Source: Promethearchaeota archaeon (GTDB taxonomy: Archaea > Asgardarchaeota > Lokiarchaeia > Sigynarchaeales > SOKP01). From it: a DNA stretch of 21,693 bases. Each line of letters begins with the position of its first letter. The stretch's first letter is position 1. The DNA lies in the NCBI GenBank assembly GCA_019057775.1, contig JAHLWT010000268.1:1-21693 (forward strand), in the 5' to 3' direction. Below, piece by piece: positions 15,901-21,693 of this stretch. The position numbers and the translations under genes were made by a program. The notes below the pieces were generated by a model. It was not told the origin of the DNA. It saw only the letters and a list, made by a program, of their open reading frames with translations, and did not search any database.

Positions 15901-16020
15901 CGAATTTCCATCGAGTACTTTAATTGTTTTATTAAAATCAATAAGTGAAATGCTTGTAGTAAATATAAGAAGTAAACATAAGATAGATACCCCTAACCTT
16001 ATTTTTTTATTAAATTTCAT
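12904..16020 (-). CDS. Large secreted protein of eight PPC-like repeats with C-terminal membrane anchor
   Basis: 1038 residues. N-terminal signal peptide (KKIRLGVSILCLLLIFTTSI). From about residue 48 to 1000 there are eight repeats of roughly 115 residues. Each opens with D-x-Y/F-E-x-N-D/N and runs through D-D-W-Y (repeat core), a G-D-I-D-L-x-L-Y strand, and a closing Y-Y-I-x-V-x-G-x-x-x-G-N-x-Y-D-L-x-W. This is the layout of bacterial pre-peptidase C-terminal (PPC) domains, small beta-sandwiches often binding Ca2+ or sugars. No peptidase domain is present. The end (IPGYDIIILLGSVFGVASIV then LKLKRSKFNRK) is a membrane helix with a basic tail, preceded by PGY, similar to archaeal PGF-CTERM/Loki-CTERM sorting signals. 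Very acidic and Trp/Tyr-rich. An S-layer or adhesin role is inference. SD AAGGT lies upstream of the ATG, with TATA-like TTTATAAG before it. Confidence 0.88.
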   Translation of the reverse strand: MKFNKKIRLGVSILCLLLIFTTSISLIDFNKTIKVLDGNSLSTSALEDSYEPNNDISTATDITFLNATWLSSYSGNGTQLDTDYYMIYIPIGHEHIKVNVTFKHILPVDDINVRIWDDYNNIWLNLFSTTNDEYIDWFAPWAGYYYIEVFGTNSGNTYDLKWTTHIVDDMYEMNNEWYFAYDISFNRGMLLSSHNGNGRQHNDDWYNFTINPGEERLLIDLMFNHYEGDIDITLYDNSIFDVAWGSSTDDNEYINYVLPVITVPTTYYIKIHYGNQGNEYDLWFDIVPFDDPFEENDDWINATDLSGPSEENIWHWDLISDDDDWYKVNVSWDEMHLIVDVDNDDAYGYIEFEIFYYDGIDPYNNWIAWTDDTWIGINVPWEGEYYIHVYGDFTGNQYNLRWEDNPLFDPYEENDYKWEAYYLPDAASWLPSGPAIQQDDDWYMIYLDSGEAHVELSFSHMLGNIDLEVYYSNTTLLGGSYSYDDYESIDMLVPWSDWYYIKVFGANMSNSYDLWWSGAFDDYFEDNDDYWSASFVSPNYYPDLRIIDYDEDWFHLFLNLGDIIDIYIYFNHWDGDLELELYDPANIQQDGSYSSDDNEYISYTAHMPGDWLIRVYHASGDSRVNYDLDIGVNRGGDDPYEAGEDPVDAFDLTSYEGWCLSKILGEGRQFDIDWYRFDIGEGVENLRIEVNFDLYQGDIFIELFDSFNSPRGDHIEMGEGYAVIEVNNPSSGTYYIRVDGHFNGNWYDLYWTAGAPVICGDDCYEMNNDLWEAYGLWDDEQTWLSDVCGLAVQGDDDWYMIDVTPHFLRVYIELEFNFSQGDINLALYNDNQILRAENTTDRGVISINTTVPDWGEYYIQIWGDNAENEYDLWWDDIRTDFSEDAYEENDNFINATDLSFREGQELEHYLGFGVQYDQDWFEIFVTPERLILIVELFYDSAEGLMGFEVYDDGLRKIIGNFTMEDDDFIVYRLRSNGTYYIKVFGDNTGNVYNMLWKTKEDIPIEDIPGYDIIILLGSVFGVASIVVLKLKRSKFNRK

Positions 16021-16057
16021 AACAAAATAACCTTAATCCACTCTTATAAATTTAACA

Positions 16058-16116
16058 GTTATGTTAACTTGAACATAACAGAAGAACAAACTGCATGTTA
16101 TTTATTTGGAATAACA
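16058..16116. promoter_or_regulatory. Two tandem inverted repeats upstream of the surface-protein gene
   Basis: GTTATGTT (16058-16065)/AACATAAC (16072-16079) and TGTTATT (16096-16102)/AATAACA (16110-16116) are perfect arms with 6- and 7-base spacers. Both share a GTTAT half-site. They lie just upstream of the TATA-like box (about 16044-16051) of the 1038-residue protein gene, where a regulator could bind. Role inferred. Confidence 0.4.
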
Positions 16117-16230
16117 AAATTTGTACTCAAAAATTGAACGATTTCTGAGCTAAGAAAGCTAAATTAATTATTGGAATAAATAGATTGAAGATATTATTAA
16201 ATTTTTTATTGAAGTTTTTAAATGTTGAGT

Positions 16231-16347
16231 TTACTCCGTTAAACTAAAAGTACCGTCTCTGTCTCCACATCCTGGACATGTGAAACCTTCTTCTGGAAAA
16301 TCATCTAGTTCAAATTCATGCCCACATTTGTCACATTTCCAGTGCAA
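16231..16347 (-). CDS. 38-residue zinc-ribbon/rubredoxin-like protein
   Basis: Reads (M)HWKCDKCGHEFELDDFP, EEGFTCPGCGDRD, ending SLTE. Two CxxC knuckles (CDKC, CPGC) 20 residues apart, with a Gly after the second Cys of each, fit a rubredoxin-like or rubrerythrin-C-terminal-like metal site for Fe or Zn. The length and the ending match small stand-alone rubredoxin-like proteins. The start is taken as TTG at 16345-16347, because AAGGGA lies seven bases upstream and homologues begin just before W-K-C; a second in-frame TTG lies eight codons earlier. It sits alone between the THEP1 gene and the surface-protein gene on the same strand. Too short for usual gene calling, yet the motif is convincing. 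Confidence 0.72.
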   Translation of the reverse strand: MHWKCDKCGHEFELDDFPEEGFTCPGCGDRDGTFSLTE

Positions 16348-16470
16348 TATAATATCCCTTTTTAGTATCAAGTCTATTTCTTATTTATTAAAATATAAAG
16401 AATCCTAATTTAAAGTTTTGCGAAAAGTAAAGCTTAAAAAGATATTCTTATCACTCGAATAAGGATGAGT

Positions 16471-16491
16471 TTTCTCAGTTCGCTTGAGAAA
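16471..16491 (-). terminator. Hairpin overlapping the THEP1 stop codon
   Basis: TTTCTCA (16471-16477) and TGAGAAA (16485-16491) form a perfect 7-bp stem around a 7-base loop. The stop codon of the THEP1 gene lies in one arm. It may mark the 3' end of that mRNA; no strong T-run follows directly. Confidence 0.35.
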
Positions 16492-17014
16492 GGATAGAAC
16501 TCACTTTTTGAAAGACATGATCAAAATTTTGGCGATTTAGTGTTATAAAATGGATATTAGGGATTTGTAAAATATAGTCTTTTAGAGGATGCTGTAATTT
16601 TAAACCAATTGTAGCTAAGATTGATTTATTTGAAGAAAATATTGTTCTGATGATATTTTGGAAAGTCGAAGAAAAGAGTTCCATTTTTCCAATCTCATCA
16701 ATTATGATTAATTCCCCATCCTGAATTTTATTTTTTTCCAAATTTATGATTATTTTCTCGAATTCTTTTATGAAGACACTATATTTTCCCATTCTATAAC
16801 CTGTTTTAAAATCACCAATTCTTGCGAGTTTTACTCGTTCTTTTGTTGTAATATTTAGAACATCAAAACCAATTCGTTTATTACCTTTTCTAATCTCTGG
16901 CGTTAAGAATCCTTTAATATGAATTCCCTGAGTCTTAATAAATTCAATTAATTTTAATATTAACGTCGATTTTCCACTCTGTGGAAGTCCAGTTATAAGA
17001 ATTTTAGCTATCAT
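16475..17014 (-). CDS. THEP1-family nucleoside-triphosphatase
   Basis: 179 residues, the standard size of the NTPase THEP1 family (a P-loop NTPase in archaea, some bacteria and eukaryotes; the eukaryotic form is a cancer-related NTPase). Walker A is GLPQSGKST (residues 8-16). Walker B is LIIIDEIGKMELFS (about 102-115), with the family's characteristic D-E-I-G-x-M-E. GFLTPEIRKGNKRIGFDVLN is also a family signature. It hydrolyses NTPs broadly in vitro; the cellular role is not settled. No SD is seen. The start codon is 77-86 bp from the divergent alpha/beta hydrolase gene, so the two share a promoter region. Confidence 0.9.
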   Translation of the reverse strand: MIAKILITGLPQSGKSTLILKLIEFIKTQGIHIKGFLTPEIRKGNKRIGFDVLNITTKERVKLARIGDFKTGYRMGKYSVFIKEFEKIIINLEKNKIQDGELIIIDEIGKMELFSSTFQNIIRTIFSSNKSILATIGLKLQHPLKDYILQIPNIHFITLNRQNFDHVFQKVSSILSQAN

Positions 17015-17100
17015 CTAATGATTGTAAATCAAAACGTTCATTAATTTAATATTACTAATAGAATTTATAAAAAAAACCAAGTAATCTCTTTGTGATAAAA

Positions 17101-18054
17101 ATGAAAAGTTCAACTTTTACATATAAAGATCAAGATAATATCTCAATATTCGTATATAAATGGGAACCTGACGCTGAACCAAAAGCAGTAGTTCAAATAA
17201 TTCATGGTTTAGCAGAACATGCAAAGCGTTACACACGAGTTGCCGAATATTTATGCAATGTAGGCTATGTTTGTTATGCTAATGATGCGAGAGGTCATGG
17301 AAGAACCGCCGGTGATTTAACAGAAGCAACTCTAGCAGGTAACGCAGGAGTTTTAGGAACCAATGGATGGAAAGGAGTATTAAATGATATTCATGAATTA
17401 TCAAAAATTATAAAGAAGGAACACTCTAGTCTTCCACTATTCTTGATAGGTCATTCTTGGGGTGCCATGCTAGCACAAGATTATATACAAGAATGGGGGA
17501 ATGAGATTAATGGTTGTATTCTCAGTGGCACTAATGGGAAAATAAGAGCTTTAGTAATCAAAGCCGGAAAGGTTATCATTAAAGGAGAAATGAAGAAACG
17601 AGGTCTTACCGAACCAAGTCAAAAAATGGATGATATGAATTTTAAATCAAACAACCGTGATTGGAAAAATGACGAAGGTGCAACGGGATTTGAATGGCTC
17701 AGTAGAGATAAAGCAGAAGTTCAAAAATATATTGATGATCCATGGTGTGGATTCGTTAGTCCTGCTAATCTTTGGTTGGAATTCATATACGGAATGGAAA
17801 AAATTTATGATTCAAAGAATGAGCAAAGAGTACCAAAGAATCTACCAATTTATTTCATATGTGGATCATTATGCCCAATTGGAAATAAAACTAAAAGCGT
17901 TAAGGCAATGATTAACCGTTTCGAAAAATACGGTATTAAAGATATTACTTACAAATTTTACGAGGATGCCCGGCATGAAATATTTAATGAAATCAATCGG
18001 GAAGAAGTGTTTAAAGATGTAATAAATTGGTTAGATTCTCATATGCCAAAATAA
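17101..18054 (+). CDS. Alpha/beta hydrolase (monoacylglycerol lipase/lysophospholipase-like)
   Basis: 317 residues from the ATG at 17101. A GTG at 17092 is in frame, but GTGAT there looks like the SD, and TTTATAAA (around 17064) places transcription start close to it; either start is possible. Family marks: oxyanion segment IIHGLAEHAKRY, YANDARGHGRT, nucleophile elbow IGHSWGAM (Ser119 from the ATG), and terminal His292 in DARHEIFNE. This is the Hydrolase_4/monoglyceride-lipase layout, acting on short lipid esters. The acid residue is odd: the usual G-x-x-D-P-x-G after strand 7 reads GSLCPIGN, with Cys258 where Asp is expected. Activity may use another acid or be weakened. Soluble; no signal peptide. 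Confidence 0.88.
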   Translation: MKSSTFTYKDQDNISIFVYKWEPDAEPKAVVQIIHGLAEHAKRYTRVAEYLCNVGYVCYANDARGHGRTAGDLTEATLAGNAGVLGTNGWKGVLNDIHELSKIIKKEHSSLPLFLIGHSWGAMLAQDYIQEWGNEINGCILSGTNGKIRALVIKAGKVIIKGEMKKRGLTEPSQKMDDMNFKSNNRDWKNDEGATGFEWLSRDKAEVQKYIDDPWCGFVSPANLWLEFIYGMEKIYDSKNEQRVPKNLPIYFICGSLCPIGNKTKSVKAMINRFEKYGIKDITYKFYEDARHEIFNEINREEVFKDVINWLDSHMPK

Positions 18055-18081
18055 ATAAATTCTTAAGAACTTTCCACTCAA

Positions 18082-18089
18082 TTTTTTTT
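18082..18089 (+). terminator. Oligo-T terminator after the hydrolase gene
   Basis: An eight-T run 28 bases after the hydrolase stop, preceded by the 10-bp palindrome TTCTTAAGAA (18060-18069). It lies between the convergent hydrolase and dnaJ genes. Confidence 0.4.
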
Positions 18090-18120
18090 AATTATTTCTA
18101 TCCTCAAGGTAAAGTACTTA

Positions 18121-19254
18121 CTATTTATTTAATTCTTTGAATTTGAGTAATAATTCCTTTTGTTTATCTGACACTTTTTTTGGGATTTCAATATTGACTA
18201 TTACATATTGGTCCCCTCTTCCTCTTCCTCGCATATATGTAATACCCCTATTTTTTATACGAAATTCTGTTCCAGGTTGAGTACCTGGAGGAATAGGTAT
18301 GTTTCTTTCAGTTAATACCTTTTCTTTATAATCCAATGTGGGAACTTTAATTTTTCCTCCAATTGTTGCAGTCACAAAGTCGATATTGATAGGAGTGTAA
18401 AGATCATTTCCACGTCGTATGAATTTTTGATTGTTAGTGATTCGAATACCTAAATAAAGATCACCCGGAATTGCAGTTGCAGAAGGAACATGGCCGCCTC
18501 CTTGAACTTTTAAATGAACTCCATTTTCTACGCCAGGTGGGATATTGACATGGATTGTTTTACTTTCAGGAACAACTTTTCTCCCACTACATACTTTACA
18601 TTTCTTTCCGATTACTCTCCCCGTACTATTGCAAGTATAACACCCAGTTTCACGAATTATTGTTCCAAAACCAGACTGAGTCATTTTTCGTACTCGTCCT
18701 GAACCTTGACATTCAGGGAACGTTCTTACACTTGAAGGGTCTTCTGCTCCGGTTCCCTCACACTCATCACAAGGAGTATACCTTTCAATAGGGACATCCT
18801 TCTTTACCCCAAACATTGCTTCTTCAAAAGTAATCTCTACTTGATCCTCAATGTCTTGTCCTACTTCTCTACGCGGTGCTGCTCGTCTTCTTGATCTTGA
18901 ACCAAACCCTCCAAATCCGAAATCATTAAATCCTCCGAATCCCCCAATTCCTCCAAATATACTTTTTAATAATTCATCTATTCCAGGTATTCCTCCACTG
19001 AAGATGTCACTCATATTGACATGGACTCCACCGAATCCGAACTGATCATAGTTTTGTCGTTTTTGTTCATCATTTAAAACTTCATAAGCTTCTTGAAGTT
19101 CAATAAATTTTTCTTTTGCTTTAGGATCTGTTTTGTTCAAATCCGGGTGTAACTTCCTTGCTAAGCGTCTGTATGCAAGTTTAATATCATTTAGGCTAGC
19201 ATCTTTGCTCACACCAAGAACTTCATAGTAATCCCTTTTGTTGCCAGAACTCAT
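18121..19254 (-). CDS. dnaJ: DnaJ (Hsp40) co-chaperone with one zinc-ligand Cys missing
   Basis: 377 residues, type I DnaJ. J domain (about 8-72) with HPD at 36-38, which stimulates DnaK ATPase. Gly/Phe-rich linker (73-120: [17 protein letters not shown]). Zinc-finger region: CDECEGTG (162-169), FPECQGSG (179-186), CYTCNSTG (205-212), CKVCSGRK (219-226). Substrate-binding C-terminal domains follow ([16 protein letters not shown], then GDLYLGIRI and GRGRGDQYV). The second zinc motif should begin with Cys, but residue 179 is Phe. The codon is TTC at 18718-18720, one base from TGC, so the second zinc site has three of four cysteines. Length and the other motifs are normal. Own promoter; see the shared element at 19277. 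Confidence 0.96.
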   Translation of the reverse strand: MSSGNKRDYYEVLGVSKDASLNDIKLAYRRLARKLHPDLNKTDPKAKEKFIELQEAYEVLNDEQKRQNYDQFGFGGVHVNMSDIFSGGIPGIDELLKSIFGGIGGFGGFNDFGFGGFGSRSRRRAAPRREVGQDIEDQVEITFEEAMFGVKKDVPIERYTPCDECEGTGAEDPSSVRTFPECQGSGRVRKMTQSGFGTIIRETGCYTCNSTGRVIGKKCKVCSGRKVVPESKTIHVNIPPGVENGVHLKVQGGGHVPSATAIPGDLYLGIRITNNQKFIRRGNDLYTPINIDFVTATIGGKIKVPTLDYKEKVLTERNIPIPPGTQPGTEFRIKNRGITYMRGRGRGDQYVIVNIEIPKKVSDKQKELLLKFKELNK

Positions 19255-19276
19255 AATTCTTAAGTCTCTTAGTATA

Positions 19277-19293
19277 ATGAAATAAGTTTAAAA
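19277..19293 (-). promoter_or_regulatory. dnaJ copy of the chaperone promoter element
   Basis: The plus strand reads ATGAAATAAGTTTAAAA (minus: TTTTAAACTTATTTCAT), 23 bases before the dnaJ ATG. It is 16/17 identical to the dnaK element. TTTTAAAC is probably the TATA box, and the conserved bases beyond it may be a regulator site. Confidence 0.55.
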
Positions 19294-19455
19294 TTCAAGT
19301 AATTAAAATTAATTCTAAAATTTATCTTTTAGGTATTCAGATTTAAAACCAAATTTAATACTAACCTATTTAAATTAAGAGAATTATCCGGTTTTTCTTT
19401 AAACAAAAAATGAGTATTTTAAAAAAAGAGAAATAAAAAATTTAACTAGAATATC

Positions 19456-21495
19456 TTATTCGTCGGATTCGTCCCACTCGACGTCCACGACTTTCTTTTT
19501 GTCTTTCTTCTTATCCTGTTCTGACTTATAAGACGCCCCACCGGCTCCCGCATCTCCTGAAGGCGCACCTCCCATACCACCTGGAGGAATACCTCCCATA
19601 TCGCCTGGAGGAACACCACCCATTCCACTAGCAGCACGCTGTGCTTGATCGGCAGCTTGTTGATATACTTGGTCTTGAGCTTGGGTTTGATAAATTCTCT
19701 GGGAAAAACCATGCATCGATTTTTGTACATTTTCAAGTCCCAATTTTATTCTTGAAACATCATCGGTTTTTATATCTTCTTCTAATGATTTTATTGCGGC
19801 TTCTATTTCGGTCTTTTCATTCTCCTGAATTTTATCTTTATTATCTTCCATCAGTTTCTTTGTTTGGTAAATCATTGAATCAGCACTATTTTTCACTTCA
19901 ATCAATTCTCTTACCTTTTTATCTTCTTCTTCAAATTCTTCAGCGGTTTGAACTTTTTCTTTGATTTCTTCAGGAGTTAAGCCTTGAGCGCCAGTAACAG
20001 TAATACCTGTTTCTTTCCCTGTTCCTAGATCTTTTGCGTTGACATGTACAATTCCATCAGCATCAATAGAAAATTTAACCTCAATTTGAGGAATTCCTCG
20101 AGGTGCGGGTGGAATCCCGGTGAGATGAAACATTCCTAATGATATGTTATCCTTTGCCATCGCTCTCTCTCCTTGGAGAACATTGATGGTTACTGCTGGT
20201 TGATTATCTGCTGCTGTACTAAATACTTGACTTTTTTCTGTAGGAATAGTTGAGTTCCTCTCTATCAATTTAGTAGATACTCCACCAAGAGTTTCTACGC
20301 CCAAAGAAAGTGGTGTCACATCTAATAGAAGAAGGTCTTCAACATCTCCAGCAATTATACCCCCTTGAATAGAGGCTCCAATTGCTACACACTCCATAGG
20401 ATCAACTGAATGTTCCGGTTCTTTTCCGCCAAAAAATTTTTTGAATCTTTGTTGAACCGATGGCATTCTTGTTGGGCCACCAACTAATAAGACTTTATCA
20501 ATATTGATAGGCGATAATTTTGCATCAGATACTGCTCGTTGCATGATAGGATCTAATCGTCTAAGTGTAGGTTCTATTAGAGATTCTAATTTTGCTCTAG
20601 TAAGTTCCTTGGTCAAGTGAACAGGAGTTCCTTCTTTTTGACTAAGATATGGTAAATTAATTGAGGTACTTAAAGTCGTTGATAACTCTATTTTTGCTTT
20701 TTCTCCCGCATCTTTAATCCTTATCATCGCTTTACTATCGCCTTTTAAATCAATTCCTTCCCTATTTTTAAAATCTTCAACAACCCAGTCAATAATGGCA
20801 TTGTCCATATCTGTTCCGCCAAGTTGTGTATCCCCTGCTGTAGATAATACCTCAACGACGCCAGATCCATATTCCATTATGGTTATATCAAACGTACCGC
20901 CCCCGAGGTCCAGAACGCAAATTTTCATTAATTTATCTTTTGTATCCTTATCTAAACCATATGCTAAACATGCAGCAGTTGGCTCATTAATCATTCTAAC
21001 TACTTCTAATCCTGCTATTTCTCCTGCATTTTTTGTAGCCGTTCTTTGAGCGTCATTAAAATAAGCAGGCACAGTAATTACAGCCTTTTTAACCTCTTCT
21101 CCTAAATAAGCTGAAGCATCAGTTTTAATTTTCTTGAGTATCATAGCTGATATTTCTTCGGGACTGAATTCCTGCCACTTTTCGCCAACTTTTAGCTTAG
21201 CCTTATATGTAGTACCCATTTTTCGCTTAATAGCAGTAATTGTTCCATCGGGATTTGAAACAGCTTGCCGACGAGCGGGCTCACCTACAATTTTTCGACC
21301 GCCCTCATCAAACGCAACGTATGAAGGAAAAGCTTTTCCTCCAACTGTACGACCTTCAGCAGCCGGTATAATCTCTGGTGACCCTGTAGCACTTAAAATC
21401 GCACATGCACTATTCGACGTACCGAGGTCTATTCCAATGATTTTTTCTTTGTGAGTAGTCTTTTTTGGTTCTTCTTGTTTTTTTTCTTCACTCAT
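19456..21495 (-). CDS. dnaK: DnaK (Hsp70) chaperone
   Basis: 679 residues, slightly longer than most DnaK (about 610-640) because of a charged N-terminal lead of about 18 residues and a long Gly/Met/Pro-rich tail. Nucleotide-binding domain: [67 protein letters not shown]. Substrate-binding domain: [15 protein letters not shown], then [12 protein letters not shown]. The tail is [19 protein letters not shown], followed by a Lys/Asp-rich end with EWDESDE, standing in for the usual acidic C-terminus. It folds proteins together with DnaJ and GrpE; no grpE is next to it in the window, though it may lie outside. Archaeal DnaK genes are thought to come from bacteria. ATG start fits the family; a T-rich stretch follows the stop, so dnaJ is likely a separate transcript. 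Confidence 0.97.
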   Translation of the reverse strand: MSEEKKQEEPKKTTHKEKIIGIDLGTSNSACAILSATGSPEIIPAAEGRTVGGKAFPSYVAFDEGGRKIVGEPARRQAVSNPDGTITAIKRKMGTTYKAKLKVGEKWQEFSPEEISAMILKKIKTDASAYLGEEVKKAVITVPAYFNDAQRTATKNAGEIAGLEVVRMINEPTAACLAYGLDKDTKDKLMKICVLDLGGGTFDITIMEYGSGVVEVLSTAGDTQLGGTDMDNAIIDWVVEDFKNREGIDLKGDSKAMIRIKDAGEKAKIELSTTLSTSINLPYLSQKEGTPVHLTKELTRAKLESLIEPTLRRLDPIMQRAVSDAKLSPINIDKVLLVGGPTRMPSVQQRFKKFFGGKEPEHSVDPMECVAIGASIQGGIIAGDVEDLLLLDVTPLSLGVETLGGVSTKLIERNSTIPTEKSQVFSTAADNQPAVTINVLQGERAMAKDNISLGMFHLTGIPPAPRGIPQIEVKFSIDADGIVHVNAKDLGTGKETGITVTGAQGLTPEEIKEKVQTAEEFEEEDKKVRELIEVKNSADSMIYQTKKLMEDNKDKIQENEKTEIEAAIKSLEEDIKTDDVSRIKLGLENVQKSMHGFSQRIYQTQAQDQVYQQAADQAQRAASGMGGVPPGDMGGIPPGGMGGAPSGDAGAGGASYKSEQDKKKDKKKVVDVEWDESDE

Positions 21496-21516
21496 AATTA
21501 TTCATTCACTTCGTCT

Positions 21517-21533
21517 ATGATATAAGTTTAAAA
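21517..21533 (-). promoter_or_regulatory. dnaK copy of the chaperone promoter element
   Basis: The plus strand reads ATGATATAAGTTTAAAA, 22 bases before the dnaK ATG, with one difference from the dnaJ copy. Same orientation and spacing, so it is probably the core promoter plus a common regulator site. Confidence 0.55.
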
Positions 21534-21616
21534 ATATTAATATTTTAACATCAATTTTTCTTATAAGATTTTAAATTCAACAAAAAATTAAAATTTTTAG
21601 TTTATATTGATTCCAA

Positions 21617-21637
21617 ATCATAAAAATTTTTTATGAT
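21617..21637. repeat. 21-bp perfect palindrome upstream of dnaK
   Basis: ATCATAAAAA (21617-21626), one T, then TTTTTATGAT (21628-21637). It lies about 120-140 bp before the dnaK start. It could bind a dimeric regulator or be the terminator of a gene beyond the right edge. The stretch 21538-21693 shows no gene. Confidence 0.4.
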
Positions 21638-21693
21638 CATAAATTGAGTGTATTTTAAAATTTAAATAATGAATACTAAATTAAAAATCTTTA

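Noticed and set aside
18851..19045. Pro/Asn-rich plus-strand frame
   Set aside because: It is the complement of the DnaJ Gly/Phe-rich linker.
1..21693. CRISPR arrays, tRNA genes, insertion-sequence ends, toxin-antitoxin pairs
   Set aside because: I scanned gaps for regular spaced repeats, cloverleaf-like arms and terminal inverted repeats and saw none; a covariance-model search for tRNA and C/D RNAs would be decisive.

Overview
The window looks like a chromosomal segment of an AT-rich archaeon, most probably an Asgard archaeon of the Lokiarchaeia type. Seen directly: intergenic DNA with archaeal TATA-like boxes and oligo-T terminators, Shine-Dalgarno sequences of the GGTGAT type in front of TTG as well as ATG starts, an RNase P RNA with archaeal/bacterial type A core motifs, an AbrB-PhoU fusion regulator, a THEP1-family NTPase, a K+-independent type membrane pyrophosphatase, and secreted proteins with a C-terminal membrane anchor. 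The lineage is inferred from this gene mix and from the look of the surface proteins; no database search was possible.

Layout. 1-117: start of a tyrosine recombinase running off the left edge. 214-1179: flavoprotein related to thioredoxin reductase. 1383-1517: short ORF with a good ribosome-binding site. 1653-2543: AbrB-PhoU regulator. 2680-3816: cysteine-rich 2x[4Fe-4S] protein. 4082-4504: SRPBCC protein. 4778-6913: membrane pyrophosphatase. 7002-7138: possible frameshifted small gene. 7169-7801: membrane-anchored jelly-roll-like surface protein with a 21-bp tandem repeat. 8156-8968: GNAT acetyltransferase. 8982-9809: aldo/keto reductase. 9970-10297: RNase P RNA. 10338-11165: LCMT-family methyltransferase. 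11197-12483: glutamine synthetase, preceded by a DUF6485-like Cys-rich protein (12543-12749). 12904-16020: large surface protein of eight PPC-like repeats. 16231-16347: 38-residue zinc-ribbon/rubredoxin-like protein. 16475-17014: THEP1 NTPase. 17101-18054: alpha/beta hydrolase. 18121-19254 and 19456-21495: DnaJ and DnaK.

Most genes appear to be separate transcription units, many convergent or divergent, so there is little operon logic. The exceptions are DUF6485/glutamine synthetase (59-bp gap, same strand) and dnaK/dnaJ. The chaperone pair is separated by about 200 bp, and each gene carries the same 17-bp promoter element (16 of 17 identical) at almost the same distance from its start codon, which suggests co-regulation from two promoters.

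I do not see a clearly new multi-gene system (no CRISPR, toxin-antitoxin or defence island). The most interesting items are: the RNase P RNA gene lying where only a spurious ORF would be called; a thioredoxin-reductase-like protein whose NADPH-binding residues are replaced; the shared dnaK/dnaJ promoter box; a DnaJ missing one zinc-ligand cysteine; an alpha/beta hydrolase whose usual catalytic Asp position is Cys; substitutions in a normally invariant motif of the pyrophosphatase; and several very small genes.
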